The notes below the pieces were generated by a model. That model searched no databases, was not told the origin of the DNA, and saw nothing but the letters and a program-made list of their open reading frames with translations. Of a stretch of 64,000 nt of DNA, positions 1-10,420 are shown piece by piece (within the stretch, counting starts at the first letter, position 1; every line of letters starts with the position of its first letter). The position numbers were made by a program, and so were the translations under genes. The DNA comes from Rhabdophis nuchalis (lineage: Eukaryota; Chordata; Lepidosauria; Squamata; Natricidae), in the NCBI GenBank assembly GCA_039707465.1, contig CM077649.1:18557001-18621000 (forward strand). The letters run 5' to 3'.

Positions 1-202
1 TTGGTTAAGGCACCAGGCTATCAATAAGAGAGCATGAGTTTTAATCCTCCTTAGGTATGACGCTAGCTGGATGATTTTGGGGAAGTCACTCTGGCACAAC
101 CCTAGTAAAGAGGCAATGGCAAATCACTTCCAACATTTTGTCAAAGAATGTTGTCCAAGTAGTCTTCAGGACTCAATATTGACTTGAAGGTACAAGACAA
201 AA
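1..202 (+). mobile_element. Sauria-type tRNA-derived SINE, 5' end cut by window
   Basis: The first ~70 bases resemble a tRNA-derived head: a box A-like TTGGTTAAGG at the start and a box B-like GTTTTAATCC around 39-48. The body that follows (TTAGGTATGA, then GAAGTCACTCT and GGCAATGGCAAATCACTTCC) is the layout known from squamate Sauria SINEs. The last part, ending GACTTGAAGGTACA, corresponds to the 3' portion. The 5' end lies just outside the window. Transcribed by Pol III when young; this copy is diverged. Family name is from recognition of the layout, not from a search. Confidence 0.7.
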
Positions 203-414
203 GGGTCACTTTGGATAAATATTTCATTCCATGAAGTAATGGAACGGAATATTTTAATTTAGACCCAGAATATAAGGATCTAATGAATCTATAAGGCATA
301 GGTTAATATACTTAAAAAACTAGCTAAAGCATGTGAATTTGAATTACTTAATATAATATATTATTCAAGATGGAATGGAGAAATATATTCACAGTTTTTT
401 TCTGTTATTTAGAT

Positions 415-522
415 CAGGGGTCTCCAACCTTTGCAACTTTAAGTCTGAAGGACTTCAGCTCCCAGAGAGGTCTGGAAGCTGAAGTCCTTCAGACTTAAGG
501 TTGCAAAGGTTGGAGACCCCTG
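415..522. mobile_element. hAT MITE, palindromic, with perfect 8-bp TSD
   Basis: A 108-bp near-perfect inverted repeat begins CAGGGGTCTCCAACC and ends with its complement. It is flanked by the identical 8-mer ATTTAGAT at 407-414 and 523-530. CAGGGG termini with an 8-bp duplication are the signature of hAT transposition. There is no coding capacity, so it depended on a transposase in trans. Confidence 0.92.
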
Positions 523-530
523 ATTTAGAT

Positions 531-1129
531 GCTAAATATACTACATGCAGTTTAGCAAGGGAATTCCAGAAGAGTCACAGTGACCACATGGAAGGACTAA
601 ATAATGAATCAAAGTTCCAACAACTGGGAAAAAAGATAAAATCATGGTTTCACTTGATGTCACCAAAGTCTTTACTCCATAGATGAAAATAGAATCAATC
701 ACTAGTCTTATACAATACACTAAACCCAACATACAAAAATTAAAATACCAAGACTTAAGGACATATTTTGACGTATTTTAAAGTTATTGGTTAACAGCTG
801 ACAGCTTCCCTTAAAAGGGGCTGTCACCAGGGAGTTGGATGTTGGTTTATAGTGAGTCCTTATCTTGAATAAACAGTACTGCTGGAATCTGCCTCCTTAT
901 CTTTTTCCCATGCACAACACTGCGTCCTTGACACTATACTGTAAGCATGGTCATTTATGAATTAGATTGATACTGCTCCTGACTACTTAAGGTTGCCTGG
1001 GAATGACATGTGGCTAGGTTCTAGTGACAGTAAATTCTAGTGACAGTAAATTAAGTGAAGGGTTGTTCTCAGCAACTTTCAAGGAAATGCTAGTGCAATG
1101 AGTAGGTGGTACCTCTGGGGGCTTATCAT
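531..1129. other. Unique AT-rich sequence, no feature seen
   Basis: Short open frames occur on both strands but none shows a recognisable domain, a splice context or codon-like composition. I see no repeat here. Confidence 0.5.
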
Positions 1130-1797
1130 CTTTGGTCTTGTATGGGATAGCATTGCCCCAGACAAGCCTGGTATGTGAGCTGGAAGTTTTCCTGGACTCA
1201 TGAATCCTGGTGAAGAAATAGGTAGCAGTTATGGTTGGGATCAACTTTTGGGTTATGCACCAGCTCTTCTTGGGTCAAGAAACTCTCCTCTCAGACACTC
1301 AACCCTTGGTCATCTCTTAGATGGACTGTTGCAATGTGCAATGTGCTATATGTAAGGCTAGTCTTGAAGAATATTTGGAAGCTGCAATTGGTACAAAATG
1401 TTGCAGTATGAGCAGTTTTAGGTGTCCCTGGAGTGGTGCATGTAACACCTCTGCTACAGAAGCTGCACTGGGTGGCTGTTTGCTTCTGGATCCAATTCAA
1501 GGTGTTAGTCATTACCTTTAAAGCCTTTCATGACATGAGATCAGGATACCTGAGGAATCATCTCATCTCAATTACATTAACCTATCCTACCCGATCAAAC
1601 TAATAGGGCATGCTGCATATCTCATTGGTTGAGGAATTTTGATTGACAGGATCTAGGAAGATGGCCTGGCCTATAGAATAAGTTTTAATCTATTTTGATT
1701 TCTGCTTTTTTTGTGTATCGATAAGATTTTATTATTATATTGTAAACTATCCAGAATCAATTGGGTGAGATGGGTAATAGAAAATGAATAAATAAAA
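1130..1797 (+). pseudogene. Old L2/L3-type LINE 3' fragment
   Basis: Translating in shifting frames recovers the C-terminal region shared with the younger copies in this window: LDS near 1190-1200, the MDCCN/LDYCN block at 1321, KLQLVQN near 1377, HVTPLL and LHW around 1437-1470, and FKVLVITFKAFH near 1495-1530. Stops and indels separate these blocks. The end near 1745-1797 resembles the usual 3' UTR tail (TGTAAACTATCCAGA...ATGAATAAATAAA). It is much more diverged than the copies with (AAT)n tails, so it is older or a different subfamily. Confidence 0.65.
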
Positions 1798-2361
1798 AAT
1801 ACAGTATTTTAGCCCATTGTCTCAGCCAAACCTTTTAAATATATATGTCCAATTCAGTCCATTATCTATGTCTAGAACATAGATGAGACTGGATTTATTG
1901 TTAATAGAGCTGCCACTTACCAAGCATCCCTTAAAGCCCAGGCAACAACATTCTAACCATCAGGAGCCACCAGGAATCAGAGATGTCAATCTTCCTTCCT
2001 TTGTAATAGTTCCTTTGATGCAAACATCTGAATTACAGCCAAAATATGCTGCATTCTATACCCAGAAGGTGGCCCTTGTCAACCTCCCATAGCTAATCAC
2101 TCCAACTACATCATATATTTTCACAGAATACTCAGTTCACCACACATACCAACATTCCCCCACAGAACCATTATCTCCAAACTGTTCAACTTCATCAACA
2201 GTAGCTGCCGGCTGTAATCACTGAAAACTCCATTCTCCCAGGCTGAGAAGCTTAACCCTCACCCACTTCACAAAATGTTTATTGCTGCTACTTTTGTTTT
2301 GTCTAAGCTGAATCCCTGTTTATTGGCCCTCATCTAGTTTATCACTCTCCTTAGTTTAAAC
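1798..2361. other. No feature seen
   Basis: Ordinary AT-rich sequence with one 69-codon open frame at 1883-2092 that lacks any motif I recognise. No repeat structure detected by eye. Confidence 0.45.
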
Positions 2362-2514
2362 CAGTGTTTTTCAAACTTGACAACTGTAAGATATGTAGAG
2401 TTCAATTCCCATAATTCCCCAGTTAGCATGTTGGCTGGGAAATTCTGAGAACCAGCGTGGATTTCTGGGAATTGAACTCCACGCATTTTAAGTTGCCAAG
2501 TTTGAAAAACACTG
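2362..2514. mobile_element. hAT MITE, palindromic
   Basis: Inverted repeat beginning CAGTGTTTTTCAAACTTG and ending CAAGTTTGAAAAACACTG, with an inner palindromic core around GGGAATTGAACTCC. The flanking octamers GTTTAAAC and GTATAGAG match at only five of eight positions, so the target duplication has decayed or one side is altered. Non-coding. Confidence 0.85.
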
Positions 2515-2883
2515 GTATAGAGTATTCATTTTAAGTCTATATTTAAAGCCTGTATTAGTACTCATAAAATTGTGATTTAAAAACTATGCTAATGGCATAA
2601 TCATGACATTCTAGAGATTATTACACTGTTATTAGAATATGAAATGCTCTAGGCATGCTGCTTATGATAACATTATTTGCAGATGCTTCAGTTATTCATC
2701 TGAACACAATTATCTCCCTTGATTTTTTCTGCAAGGGCTAAATATCCTGTGGAATATCTTTCTCTCTTGTTAATGCATCTATTCAAACTATTCAAAAACT
2801 GAAGTATTATATGTTTAGGTTTACAGGTAGTTCAACTCTGTTCTTTCTTGAGTTTTGCAACGCAAAAATTAATTTATCCTGAG
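2515..2883. other. No feature seen
   Basis: AT-rich sequence between a MITE and the left end of the DIRS element. No motif or repeat seen. Confidence 0.45.
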
Positions 2884-2988
2884 TGCTTCCGGGACAGTGA
2901 AAGAGTGGGTTGTCTCATCTGCTCTGCTTAGAGACCAAGCTGTCAACTTTGTAGCCATGCCCCATCGTTACCCTCTCTGGCCCAGTTT
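2884..2988 (+). repeat. DIRS left inverted terminal repeat
   Basis: The reverse complement of 7427-7526 matches this segment along its length, for example GGGTTGTCT, CTGCTTAGAGAC, CTGTCAACTTTG, CATGCCCCAT and TTACCCTCTCTGGCCCAG. Differences are scattered substitutions plus small indels at the outer edge. Confidence 0.9.
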
Positions 2989-3179
2989 CAGCTCGGCCTA
3001 TGCTTAGACCAAATATATCAACTGTATCAGGACTTCTTGCACTGTCAGGAAAAAGGTTTTTATAGTGATTTTTAACAAATTTAGAGAGCTTCGTAGCATC
3101 CTAGCTGGCTGGAAAATCAATTTAAAAAGTGATCTAGCGCTGTCTGGTTGCCCGGTCTTTTTTTTTTTTTTAAAGCCGC

Positions 3180-3459
3180 CACTATTCTCCAAAGCACCTG
3201 AGGGCAGAACAAGAAGCAATGGGTGGAAACTAATCAAGGAGAGAAGCAACTTAGAACTGAGGAGAAATTTCTTGACTGTTAGAACAATTAATCAGTGGAA
3301 CAGCTTGTCTCCAGAAGTTGTGAATGCCCCAACACTGCAAGTCTTCAAGAAGATGTTGGATAGCCATTTGTCTGAAACGGTATAGGGCTTCTTGCCTAGG
3401 GAGGGAGTTGGACTAGATGACCTCCAAGATCCCTTCCAACTCTGCTATTGTATTGTATC
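3180..3459 (+). mobile_element. CR1 LINE 3' end nested in the DIRS element
   Basis: The open frame 3065-3385 ends in the classical CR1 ORF2 C-terminus: KLIKERSNLELRRNFLT, then NQWNSLSPEVVNAPTLQVFKK and LDSHL. The 3' UTR has GTTGGACTAGATGACCTCC and CCCTTCCAACTC and finishes in a short (ATTGT)n tail. The match with the copy at 41763-42507 begins near CTATTCTCCAAAGCACC. It is 5' truncated and younger than the DIRS element it interrupts. Confidence 0.88.
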
Positions 3460-3692
3460 TGCCTCAAAAGCAATTGTGAGAGTCTCTGTAGAGGCACAGA
3501 GTCCCTGCCAAGTTTCGCCTAGGCAAACCCATTTGTTGAAGTGCGTCAAATCGCAGCGGTTTCCTTCCTGCTCGATGCTATAGCCTCACCTCCTGCTTGC
3601 TTAAAAAGGCTTAGATTCCCTGCCTAATCTTGGCTAGGTATACCCACACAGCAGGCAGACAGCAGCAGAAGCCTTGCTTGTTTAGAAACAAA

Positions 3693-5162
3693 ATGGAGAA
3701 CAGGGCTGCAGAACAGGGGCACAGGGCTGTGCTCCCTGAAATATCTTGTTCTTCTGTGGAAACTTCAGATTCCAGGAAGTCAAAGTCAAGATCTAAGGCT
3801 TCCAGCAGAAAAGGGCATTCCAAGTCTTTTGAAAATGATGCCAGCAGAAGGCAAAAAGCATTAGAAAAACAATGTCTTGAGCTGAGAGGCAGCTGTTGTC
3901 AGAAATTCAATCAGCTTCCCCTTCGACAGAAGCTAAAAATTCCCGCCATTTTCAGGCTGAGCAGTTGCCTCAGTCAGGGGATGTAATACCACAGGCCTGG
4001 TCACCAGAGGGAGCAAGTGAGCATTCTTTTCACTTGTCTTCTCAAAACTGCAATGCAGCTGAAGTAAACCCCTTTCTCTGCCCAGCATAAGTGAGGGACA
4101 ACAAATGTCCAGCCACTTCCAGAGGTTACCTTTACACCCACTGCAGCTGGGCTTCGGCAAGAGGACTTTCTAATGTTTTCCTTGCTTGGAGATATAAAAT
4201 TATTGATTTCCCAGGCTATTTCTCATGGAACTACTGCAGCACTGCAGCAATCTATTACCCAGATAGCCAGGCCCCCTCAGCCATCTACCAGCCTCCAACA
4301 GGGTCCCCAGTTAACAGGAGCCTGGTCCCATTGGCATGGGACACAATTTCACAACCCCTCTTCTGACAGTGAGGATTCACTTCTTCCTGATGAGGGCCAA
4401 AGGGATACAGATCTATCAGAGAACGAGGGCTTAACCCCAGGCCTTCACTGGGCTGTTTCCCGCTGCTACCTTTAAGTCACTTTTGCATAAAGCAAAGATG
4501 ACATCTGACATGGGAGCTGACCCCACTCTAAGAACCTTGGGCCCCAGTGGACCTAGTGAACACATTTCCTCTGAGTCAGCCATGGAACAGAAGGATATTC
4601 CTGCACCACAACTCTTTGTAGATGTGGTACCCAAACAGTGGGCACAGCCAGGTTAATTTCCAACCTCAAGCAGAAATGATAGATGTTTTTACAGTTTGGC
4701 TCCCAACCTGGCTGATACTCTGGAGATACTCTGGAGATAAGTGATCATGTGCCATCCCTTGACTCTTCCTCCCTTGTATCAGGAGACATAGCAAAAGGGC
4801 TCAAGGCTGAAGAAAAAAAGGTTGAATGAACATTGCACAAGAAGTACCAATCTTCAGCCTGGACGATCAAACTAGCCTCTGCAGCTTTCTTTTTTAATCA
4901 GACCTCACTGCTTTGGCTTCACCAAATACAACAAAGAATTCCACCACATGAGACCAGGCTCCAACGGGACCTCAACAAATTAATTGCAGCTACTCAATTT
5001 TCAGCAGATGCCACCCTGAATGCAGCAAAGTATGCTTCTAGAGCTCTGTCAACTTCCAAAAGAGTCATTTGCTTCCTACCACATGACTATTGCATCTGGA
5101 AGGGTGATCAACACCACATTAGGCAAAGTGTTTTTATCACAGGACCACAAAGACAGCCTAGT
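3693..5162 (+). pseudogene. DIRS gag-like gene, broken
   Basis: Starts at an ATG (3693) giving MENRAAEQGHRAVL, followed by a Ser/Lys/Arg-rich basic segment. The reading frame then shifts several times; later pieces include a Gln/Pro-rich part near 4230-4320, an acidic DSEDSLLPDEGQRD stretch near 4360-4400 and a block around 4960-5130 with FSADATLNAAKYASRAL, which resembles the conserved helical region of vertebrate DIRS gag. In an intact element this protein packages the RNA. Multiple stops exclude a product. Confidence 0.72.
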
Positions 5163-6095
5163 AGCCCCTGTTCAAAAGACATGGTTTCCATAGCCCTCCT
5201 GGATCAGCTATTGGGGAAAATGGTGTTATGCATTTCTATAGCTCCCTGGGCAAGACTACATGCCAGGCCCCTTCACTGGTTTCTGCTCCCATTCCAGTGC
5301 ACCTGCAGCAGCAACTCCCAGACCAGGGTTCGCATCCACCCAAGGGTATTACACTCCTCCGATAGTGGACATCCCTGCCCTACACAAGGGATGTGCCTTC
5401 AAAGAACCCAGTCACATCATGATAACATTAGATGCTGGTCTATTTGGCTGGGGCACCCATCTCCAGTCTGACTTGGTCCAAGATCATTGGTCTCAGGAAG
5501 ACATGCACAACATCAATTGTCTGGAGCTTTGGGCAGCACATTTGGCCCTTCAACAATTCAAGGACATAATCCAGGGTCAACATGTTCTCCTTCTTACCCA
5601 CAATGTGACTACCAAAGCTCACATCAACCGCCAGGGAGGTATCCACTCCAGGGTCCTCATTACAGAAACAGAACAGTTCAGGATGTGGACGGAGAAACAC
5701 CTCCTGTCTCTCAAAGCACATCGTGGGAGTAGCGAATGTACAGGTGGACTGCCTCAGCAGGTCCACAATAGACTACTTGGGATGGAGGTTACATCCGGAC
5801 CTCTTCAGGGATGTACCATACCATTTGGTCAGCCTGTTGTGGATCTGTTCACCTCCCTGATGAATGCTCAACTACCATGATATTTTACCAGGTTCACAAC
5901 ACTGGGAGCAGAGGGGACTGACACTCTCCGCAGCCTGTGTCCCAGAGGACTGATGTATGTCTTTCCCCCTCTTCCCCTCACCCCAGGGGTCATTTGGAAG
6001 GTACTGAAACAGAGGGCAGAAATCCTGCTAATTGCTCCCCACTGATCCAAATGCCCGTGGTACATGGACCTGGTAGGCCTTTCTATATCTTAGTC
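5163..6095 (+). pseudogene. DIRS RNase H and linker domain; RT mostly deleted
   Basis: Only the last part of the RT/linker is left just upstream (LLGKMV...WARLHARPL...WFLLPFQ, about 5200-5300). RNase H follows in the frame open from 5260 to 5880: LDAGLFGWG (first catalytic Asp), NCLELWAAHLALQ (Glu), then LLTHNVTTKAHINRQGG, where the family has an Asp (TDN) and this copy has His. The frame ends at a stop at 5878-5880, after VDLFTSLMNAQLP. Across the stop the sequence continues in family style (PPLPL...WKVLKQRAEILLIAPHW). The catalytic substitution, the missing RT and the stop make it inactive. Confidence 0.85.
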
Positions 6096-6174
6096 CTGGA
6101 GGATCCCTCAGGAGACAATCTCTCTCAGCCATGGGGTCTTGGTCAATCCGGAGCCTCAGTGGCTCCAACTGATC

Positions 6175-7235
6175 ATCTGGCATTTGAGAGGAGCCTCCTG
6201 AGGAAAGGCAAGTTCTCCTCCAGGATGATACAGACCATTCAGGTATCAAGAAGGCCATCCACAAACAGAATCTACATTTCTACTTGGACAGCATTTACCG
6301 GTTGTTGCCTTAAGGCAGACATTGATCCCACCTCAGCGTCAGTGCCATAAGTCCTGGAATTGCTCCAGGAAGGGCTGCACAAGGGCATGTCACACAACAC
6401 CAGCAGGTGCAAAGGTACCCTTGCAATATAATTGACATATGGGGAAAGAGAATCTCTGGCTCACCTCCAGTCATTCAGAGATTTATCAGGAGGGGCAGCA
6501 AACCTGAACTTGCCTGTGATCCACATGTACCCCACTTGGGACCTATCAAAGATCCTACAAGCCTTAACCTCCATACCATTTGACAGCCACTGTCAGCTTG
6601 TGTTTCCTGACCTTTAAGGTCACGTTCCTTGTAGCTATCAGTTCAGCCAGGTTCATTTCAGAGCTGGCTGCTCTTTCAGTCAGGAAAGACATGTATATTT
6701 CATCAGAACAAGGTGGTCCTCAGGATGGATCCCTCCTTCATCCCCAAGGTGAACTCCTGGTTCCATAGGTTCCAGGAGATCATTCTGCCAGACTTCAGCC
6801 CAGGGCCATCTCATGCCCTGGAGGAGAAATGGATGTGAAGAGGGCAAGCCAAATTTACATCAGGAGGACTTCCTCTACTCGAAAGACTTAGGCACTGTTT
6901 GTGTCTTTCCACCCTGCATCGATGGGCTCTAAGGTAACTCCTTTGGCTGTTGGCTGAGAGCTTGCATTGCTAAGGCCTATAAAGTTCAGGCCTTACCAGA
7001 TCCCAAAGGGATGACTGCTCACTCTACCAGAAGTGCAGCAACAACAGCAGCATGGGCTATGCAAGCATCCATTGAAGAAATTTGCAGAGTGGCAACATAG
7101 GCTTCTCCTTCGCCCTTTATTCCTCATTACAAATTAGACGTATTGGCTTCCGTGGAATCATCCTTTGGATGGAGGGTCCTGCAAAGAGTGCACATGGAGA
7201 TGAGGACTTCCAACCTAGTGGCATCCCACCCTTAG
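6175..7235 (+). pseudogene. DIRS tyrosine recombinase, broken
   Basis: The N-terminal core-binding part is visible as SRRPSTNRIYISTWTAF (about 6247-6298). TWDLSKILQALTSIPF follows near 6535-6580, then the catalytic region LTFKVTFLVAISSARFISEL (about 6608-6665). At the last of these the Arg normally preceding ISEL seems replaced by Phe. The box-II part HSTRSAATTAAWAM (about 7020-7060) keeps His and Arg, and the nucleophile region is FIPHYKLDV (about 7116-7142). Stops and frameshifts separate the blocks. In live DIRS elements this enzyme integrates the circular cDNA without target duplication. Confidence 0.85.
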
Positions 7236-7255
7236 ATCAGCTGGCTTTGGTAAGT

Positions 7256-7340
7256 CCCATTCTTGCACTCTCCTGGAAGCACTAGGGAGAAGGGGTATTG
7301 GTTCTCCCTTTCTCTGATAGCTCCGGGAGAGTGCAACCCC
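7256..7340 (+). repeat. DIRS internal complementary region
   Basis: A small imperfect palindrome, GCACTCTCCTGGAAGC ... CTCCGGGAGAGTGC. Its two halves resemble the outermost bases of the two terminal repeats (CTTCCGGGACAGTG near 2885 and CTCTCCTGGAGCTACTC near 7517). It lies after the recombinase and before the right terminal repeat, as in known DIRS elements. Confidence 0.7.
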
Positions 7341-7426
7341 ACCCTGGCAACCATGTGGTCAGAAGTCAGGAGATACAGTACCACTTAACCTTGTTGACAT
7401 TTGATTCACAGCTATTTCCTTGCCAC

Positions 7427-7526
7427 AACTGGGCCAGAGAGGGTAACAATGGGGCATGGACGCAAAGTTGACAGTTCAGTCTCTAAGCAGAACAGACAAG
7501 ACAACCCATTCTTGACTCTCCTGGAG
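7427..7526 (+). repeat. DIRS right inverted terminal repeat
   Basis: Reverse complement of the left terminal repeat at 2884-2988. Unambiguous similarity runs from AACTGGGCCAGAGAGGGTAA at the inner edge to CTCTCCTGGAG at the outer edge. Confidence 0.9.
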
Positions 7527-7527
7527 C

Positions 7528-8264
7528 TACTCAGAGAAAGGGTGTCTCAGGTAGGACTAATGCTCCTTCTATAAGTAGAATATAAGTAGAATGATTTTTG
7601 TGAAATATGTGACAAATGATCGCAATTTATTATCTGATATTAAAAGACAAATTATCTTAAAGGACTTTGAAGCTGAATAGGATATATTTCTGAATGAGAT
7701 ACAGTATAGCCAGTGTGCTTTCTATGCACATAATTGCTGGTTCAGCCCTGTTTTCACATATATGTTTTTCATTTTGAATTAGTAATTTTATTTGCTTTAC
7801 CATTATAAAGTTCCACTCAAAATAAACATGCACTATTCAAAGCTTTCCCATCTGACAAAAGGTAAATTATACATAAAATATGTAGAACTTTCCAAAGATG
7901 AAAAACATTCTTCTAAGGCTATACATTGACATTTCATTTATTTAACATAAAACATCTACATATAAAAAAGGCTGGATTATGAAAAATAAAATATAAGTAT
8001 AACAATAATTTTATCATATGATGATGATACCACTTGGATAACTGGAAATATATTTAAGGAAATGAAGGTTGAAAAAAATGCAAAAGATTATCTCAGTGTT
8101 AAAAAAAAAAGCTTGAGAACATGTTAACAGACAGTGCTCACAAAATGCACAAGATAGGTGAAAAAGATACTTAAGTGGTATTAGATTTTGACTTTATGGA
8201 TTCATCAATTCACAAGGATTGTGACTGAAGCCACAAAGCACCTACTATCTATGAAAACCTAGAG
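7528..8264. other. No feature seen
   Basis: AT-rich single-copy-looking sequence. No open frame of note and no terminal or inverted repeat. Confidence 0.45.
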
Positions 8265-8399
8265 CAGGGGTCTGCAAAGTTGGCTCTTTGAAGACTGGTG
8301 GACTTCAACTCCCAGAATTCCCTAGCCAGCCTGGCTGGCTGGGGAATTCTGGGAGTTGAAGTCCACCAGTCTTCAAAGAGCCAACTTTGCATACCCCTG
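8265..8399. mobile_element. hAT MITE, palindromic, perfect TSD
   Basis: A 135-bp inverted repeat opening CAGGGGTCTGCAAAGTTGGC and closing with its complement. The core AATTCTGGGAGTTGAAGTCC and its complement meet at a short AGCCAGCCTGGCTGGCT centre. Identical 8-mers ACCTAGAG flank it at 8257-8264 and 8400-8407. Half of a related MITE is found inside the element at 55100-55564. Confidence 0.93.
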
Positions 8400-9271
8400 A
8401 CCTAGAGGAAAACATTAACTAACGTACAGAGACCTCATTCTTACAAACCTGCATATATTTCAAGCCTGTGGTTTTCCCAGTTGCAACATACAACTGTGAA
8501 GGCTGAATAATTGGAAAGGTAGAAAAAATGATGCTTTTAAATTGCAATGCTGGGGGGGGGGGATGTTAAAAGTACCATGGACTTTAAGGAAGAGTACATA
8601 ATTTATTGCCAGACGAAGTAAAGCCAGAGTGATTACTAGAACCACAAATAATGCAATAAAATGCAATATATTTTGGGCATAAAATATGAAAGCATTGGAG
8701 GAGACCTAAAGCTTGGAAAATGTGAAGGAAGTAAAAGAGACCCACAGAAGACAAGAATAAATCTATAATAATTCAAATAAGCAATTATTAACATAAGATT
8801 CTATTGAGTTTATTTCCATCACAATACGAAGAATCAGAAATGAATGAACAACTGCAATATGTCTGAAAGGCTGTTCTCTTGGAAATATTTTAGGTTCCTT
8901 TCCTATACTGTTAAAAACTATTATCTGAACTTATAGTTGTGTTAAAACAGTATCATTTTAAACTATTCAAAGCCTACCTTCCAGGTTCACTATGCTCCAG
9001 CCATAAAAGCAGCTCAAAGTGTAGATAAAGCAATGATAATAAAAAGTCAGAGTTCAAAGAAGTGAGGCAAATGTTTTACATGAAGAAAATCCCAAATCCT
9101 ATACACACCTATTCAATACATATATAAAGTAGTCAAATGCCTTTGAGAATTTGAAGAAGGCTGTTTTCCATGTTTCCAAGCAAACAAAATAAATAAATAA
9201 ATAAACAACCCAATAAATAAATCTCAATAGGAATACAAATTGAAGATGGCCTAGTGAATGAGTTTATATCT
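8400..9271. other. No feature seen except a short AAAT-rich run
   Basis: Mostly unique AT-rich DNA. A G9 run sits near 8552 and a degenerate AAATA-type run near 9186-9225 just before the next LINE copy. Confidence 0.45.
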
Positions 9272-10156
9272 GACCGAGTGGCTGTGGTTCCCGGCATCCC
9301 GGTACAACCAGTTGACTCCATCACTGGCCATAGGGGATGAACATCTAACCCCTGTGGATGGGGCATGCAACTTGGGCGTCCTCCTTGATGCACGGCTGTC
9401 CATGGAAGATCAAGTGACAGCCATGGCCAGGAGGGCGTTTTACCAGGTTCGCCTGGTCCGCCAGTTGTGTCCCCTATTGGATCGGGGTGCCCTTTGCACA
9501 GTCACTCATGCCCTCGTGACATCCCGACTGGACTACTGCAATGCTCTCTACATGGTGCTCCCCTTGAGGTGCACCCGAAGGCTTCAGCTTGTCCAAAATG
9601 CAGCCGCGCGGGTAGTTATGGGAACCTCTAGGTTCTCCCATGTAACACGGCTCCTGCGCGAGCTGCACTGGCTGCCTGTCATCTTTCGGGTGCGCTTCAA
9701 GGTGTTAGTTATCATCTTCAAAGCGCTCCATGGCACGGGACCTAGCTATCTGCGGGATCGCATTCTGCCCCATACATCCCTGCGGCCGATTCGCTCCCAC
9801 AGAGAGGGACTTCTCTGGGTGCCATCCACTAGGCTGTGCCAGCGGGCGACGCCCAGGGGAAGGGCCTTCTCTGTGGTGGGCCCGACCCTCTGGAACGACC
9901 TTCCCCCCGAAATCAGAACAACCACGGACCTTCACTCCTTCAGACAGAAACTAAAAACACACTTCTTCTGCTTGGCTGGCCTAGGGTAATTTAAATTTTT
10001 TAATTGTTTAGGGGTTTTAGGGATAGTTTTAGTTTTATAGGAGTTTTTAGCGCAGGGCCAGTTTAATTTGTTTTTAACTTTGTATTTTGTCTGTTTTAAT
10101 TGTTTTTTAATTCCCTGTGACCCGTCTCGAGTCCCTTCGGAGAGAGAGAGCGGGTT
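9272..10156 (+). pseudogene. L2/L3-type LINE copy, 5' truncated (copy A)
   Basis: One open frame (to 9989) encodes the last ~240 residues of the RT protein: [93 protein letters not shown] and [15 protein letters not shown]. This is the thumb/C-terminal region downstream of the catalytic core, so it has no enzymatic potential. A ~160-bp 3' UTR ends in a CG-rich hairpin and then a TAATAA microsatellite. Absence of stops suggests a young copy. CR1 superfamily; I cannot separate L2 from L3-type subfamilies by eye. Confidence 0.9.
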
Positions 10157-10159
10157 ATA

Positions 10160-10227
<68 letters not shown>

Positions 10228-10368
10228 CAACAACAACAACAACAATAATAATAATAATAATAATTATTATTATTGTTATTATTGTTATTATTGTTATTGT
10301 TATTATTGTTATTATTGTTATTATTGTTATTATTGTTATTATTGTTATTATTGTTATTATTGTTATTA

Positions 10369-10420
<52 letters not shown>
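10157..10420. repeat. Compound (AAT)n/(AAC)n then (GTTATT)n/(ATT)n microsatellite
   Basis: The LINE tail starts as (AAT)n, changes to (AAC)n, returns to (AAT)n, then flips at about 10262 to (ATT)n and (GTTATT)n for a further ~155 bp. The two halves are complementary, so the tract is one long imperfect palindrome. See findings. Confidence 0.95.

Larger units (their letters stand above)
2884..7527 (+). mobile_element. DIRS-type tyrosine-recombinase retrotransposon, degraded
   Basis: The ends are inverted repeats of about 100 bp (2884-2988 and 7427-7526). Between them, in order, are a gag-like region, RNase H with the linker domain that follows it in DIRS elements, and a tyrosine recombinase. 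An internal complementary region just inside the right end (7256-7340) carries sequence like the outer edges of both repeats, as DIRS replication through a circular intermediate requires. The RT domain expected between gag and RNase H is almost entirely missing, and every frame carries stops and shifts. A CR1 fragment sits near the left end. Non-functional copy; family placement is confident because the RNase H and recombinase blocks are distinctive. Confidence 0.9.

Noticed and set aside
5937..6350. Independent 137-codon gene
   Set aside because: It is a frame-shifted piece of the DIRS linker and tyrosine recombinase.
2884..7527. LTR retrotransposon or endogenous virus
   Set aside because: Termini are inverted, not direct; there is a tyrosine recombinase and no integrase or protease, which identifies DIRS.
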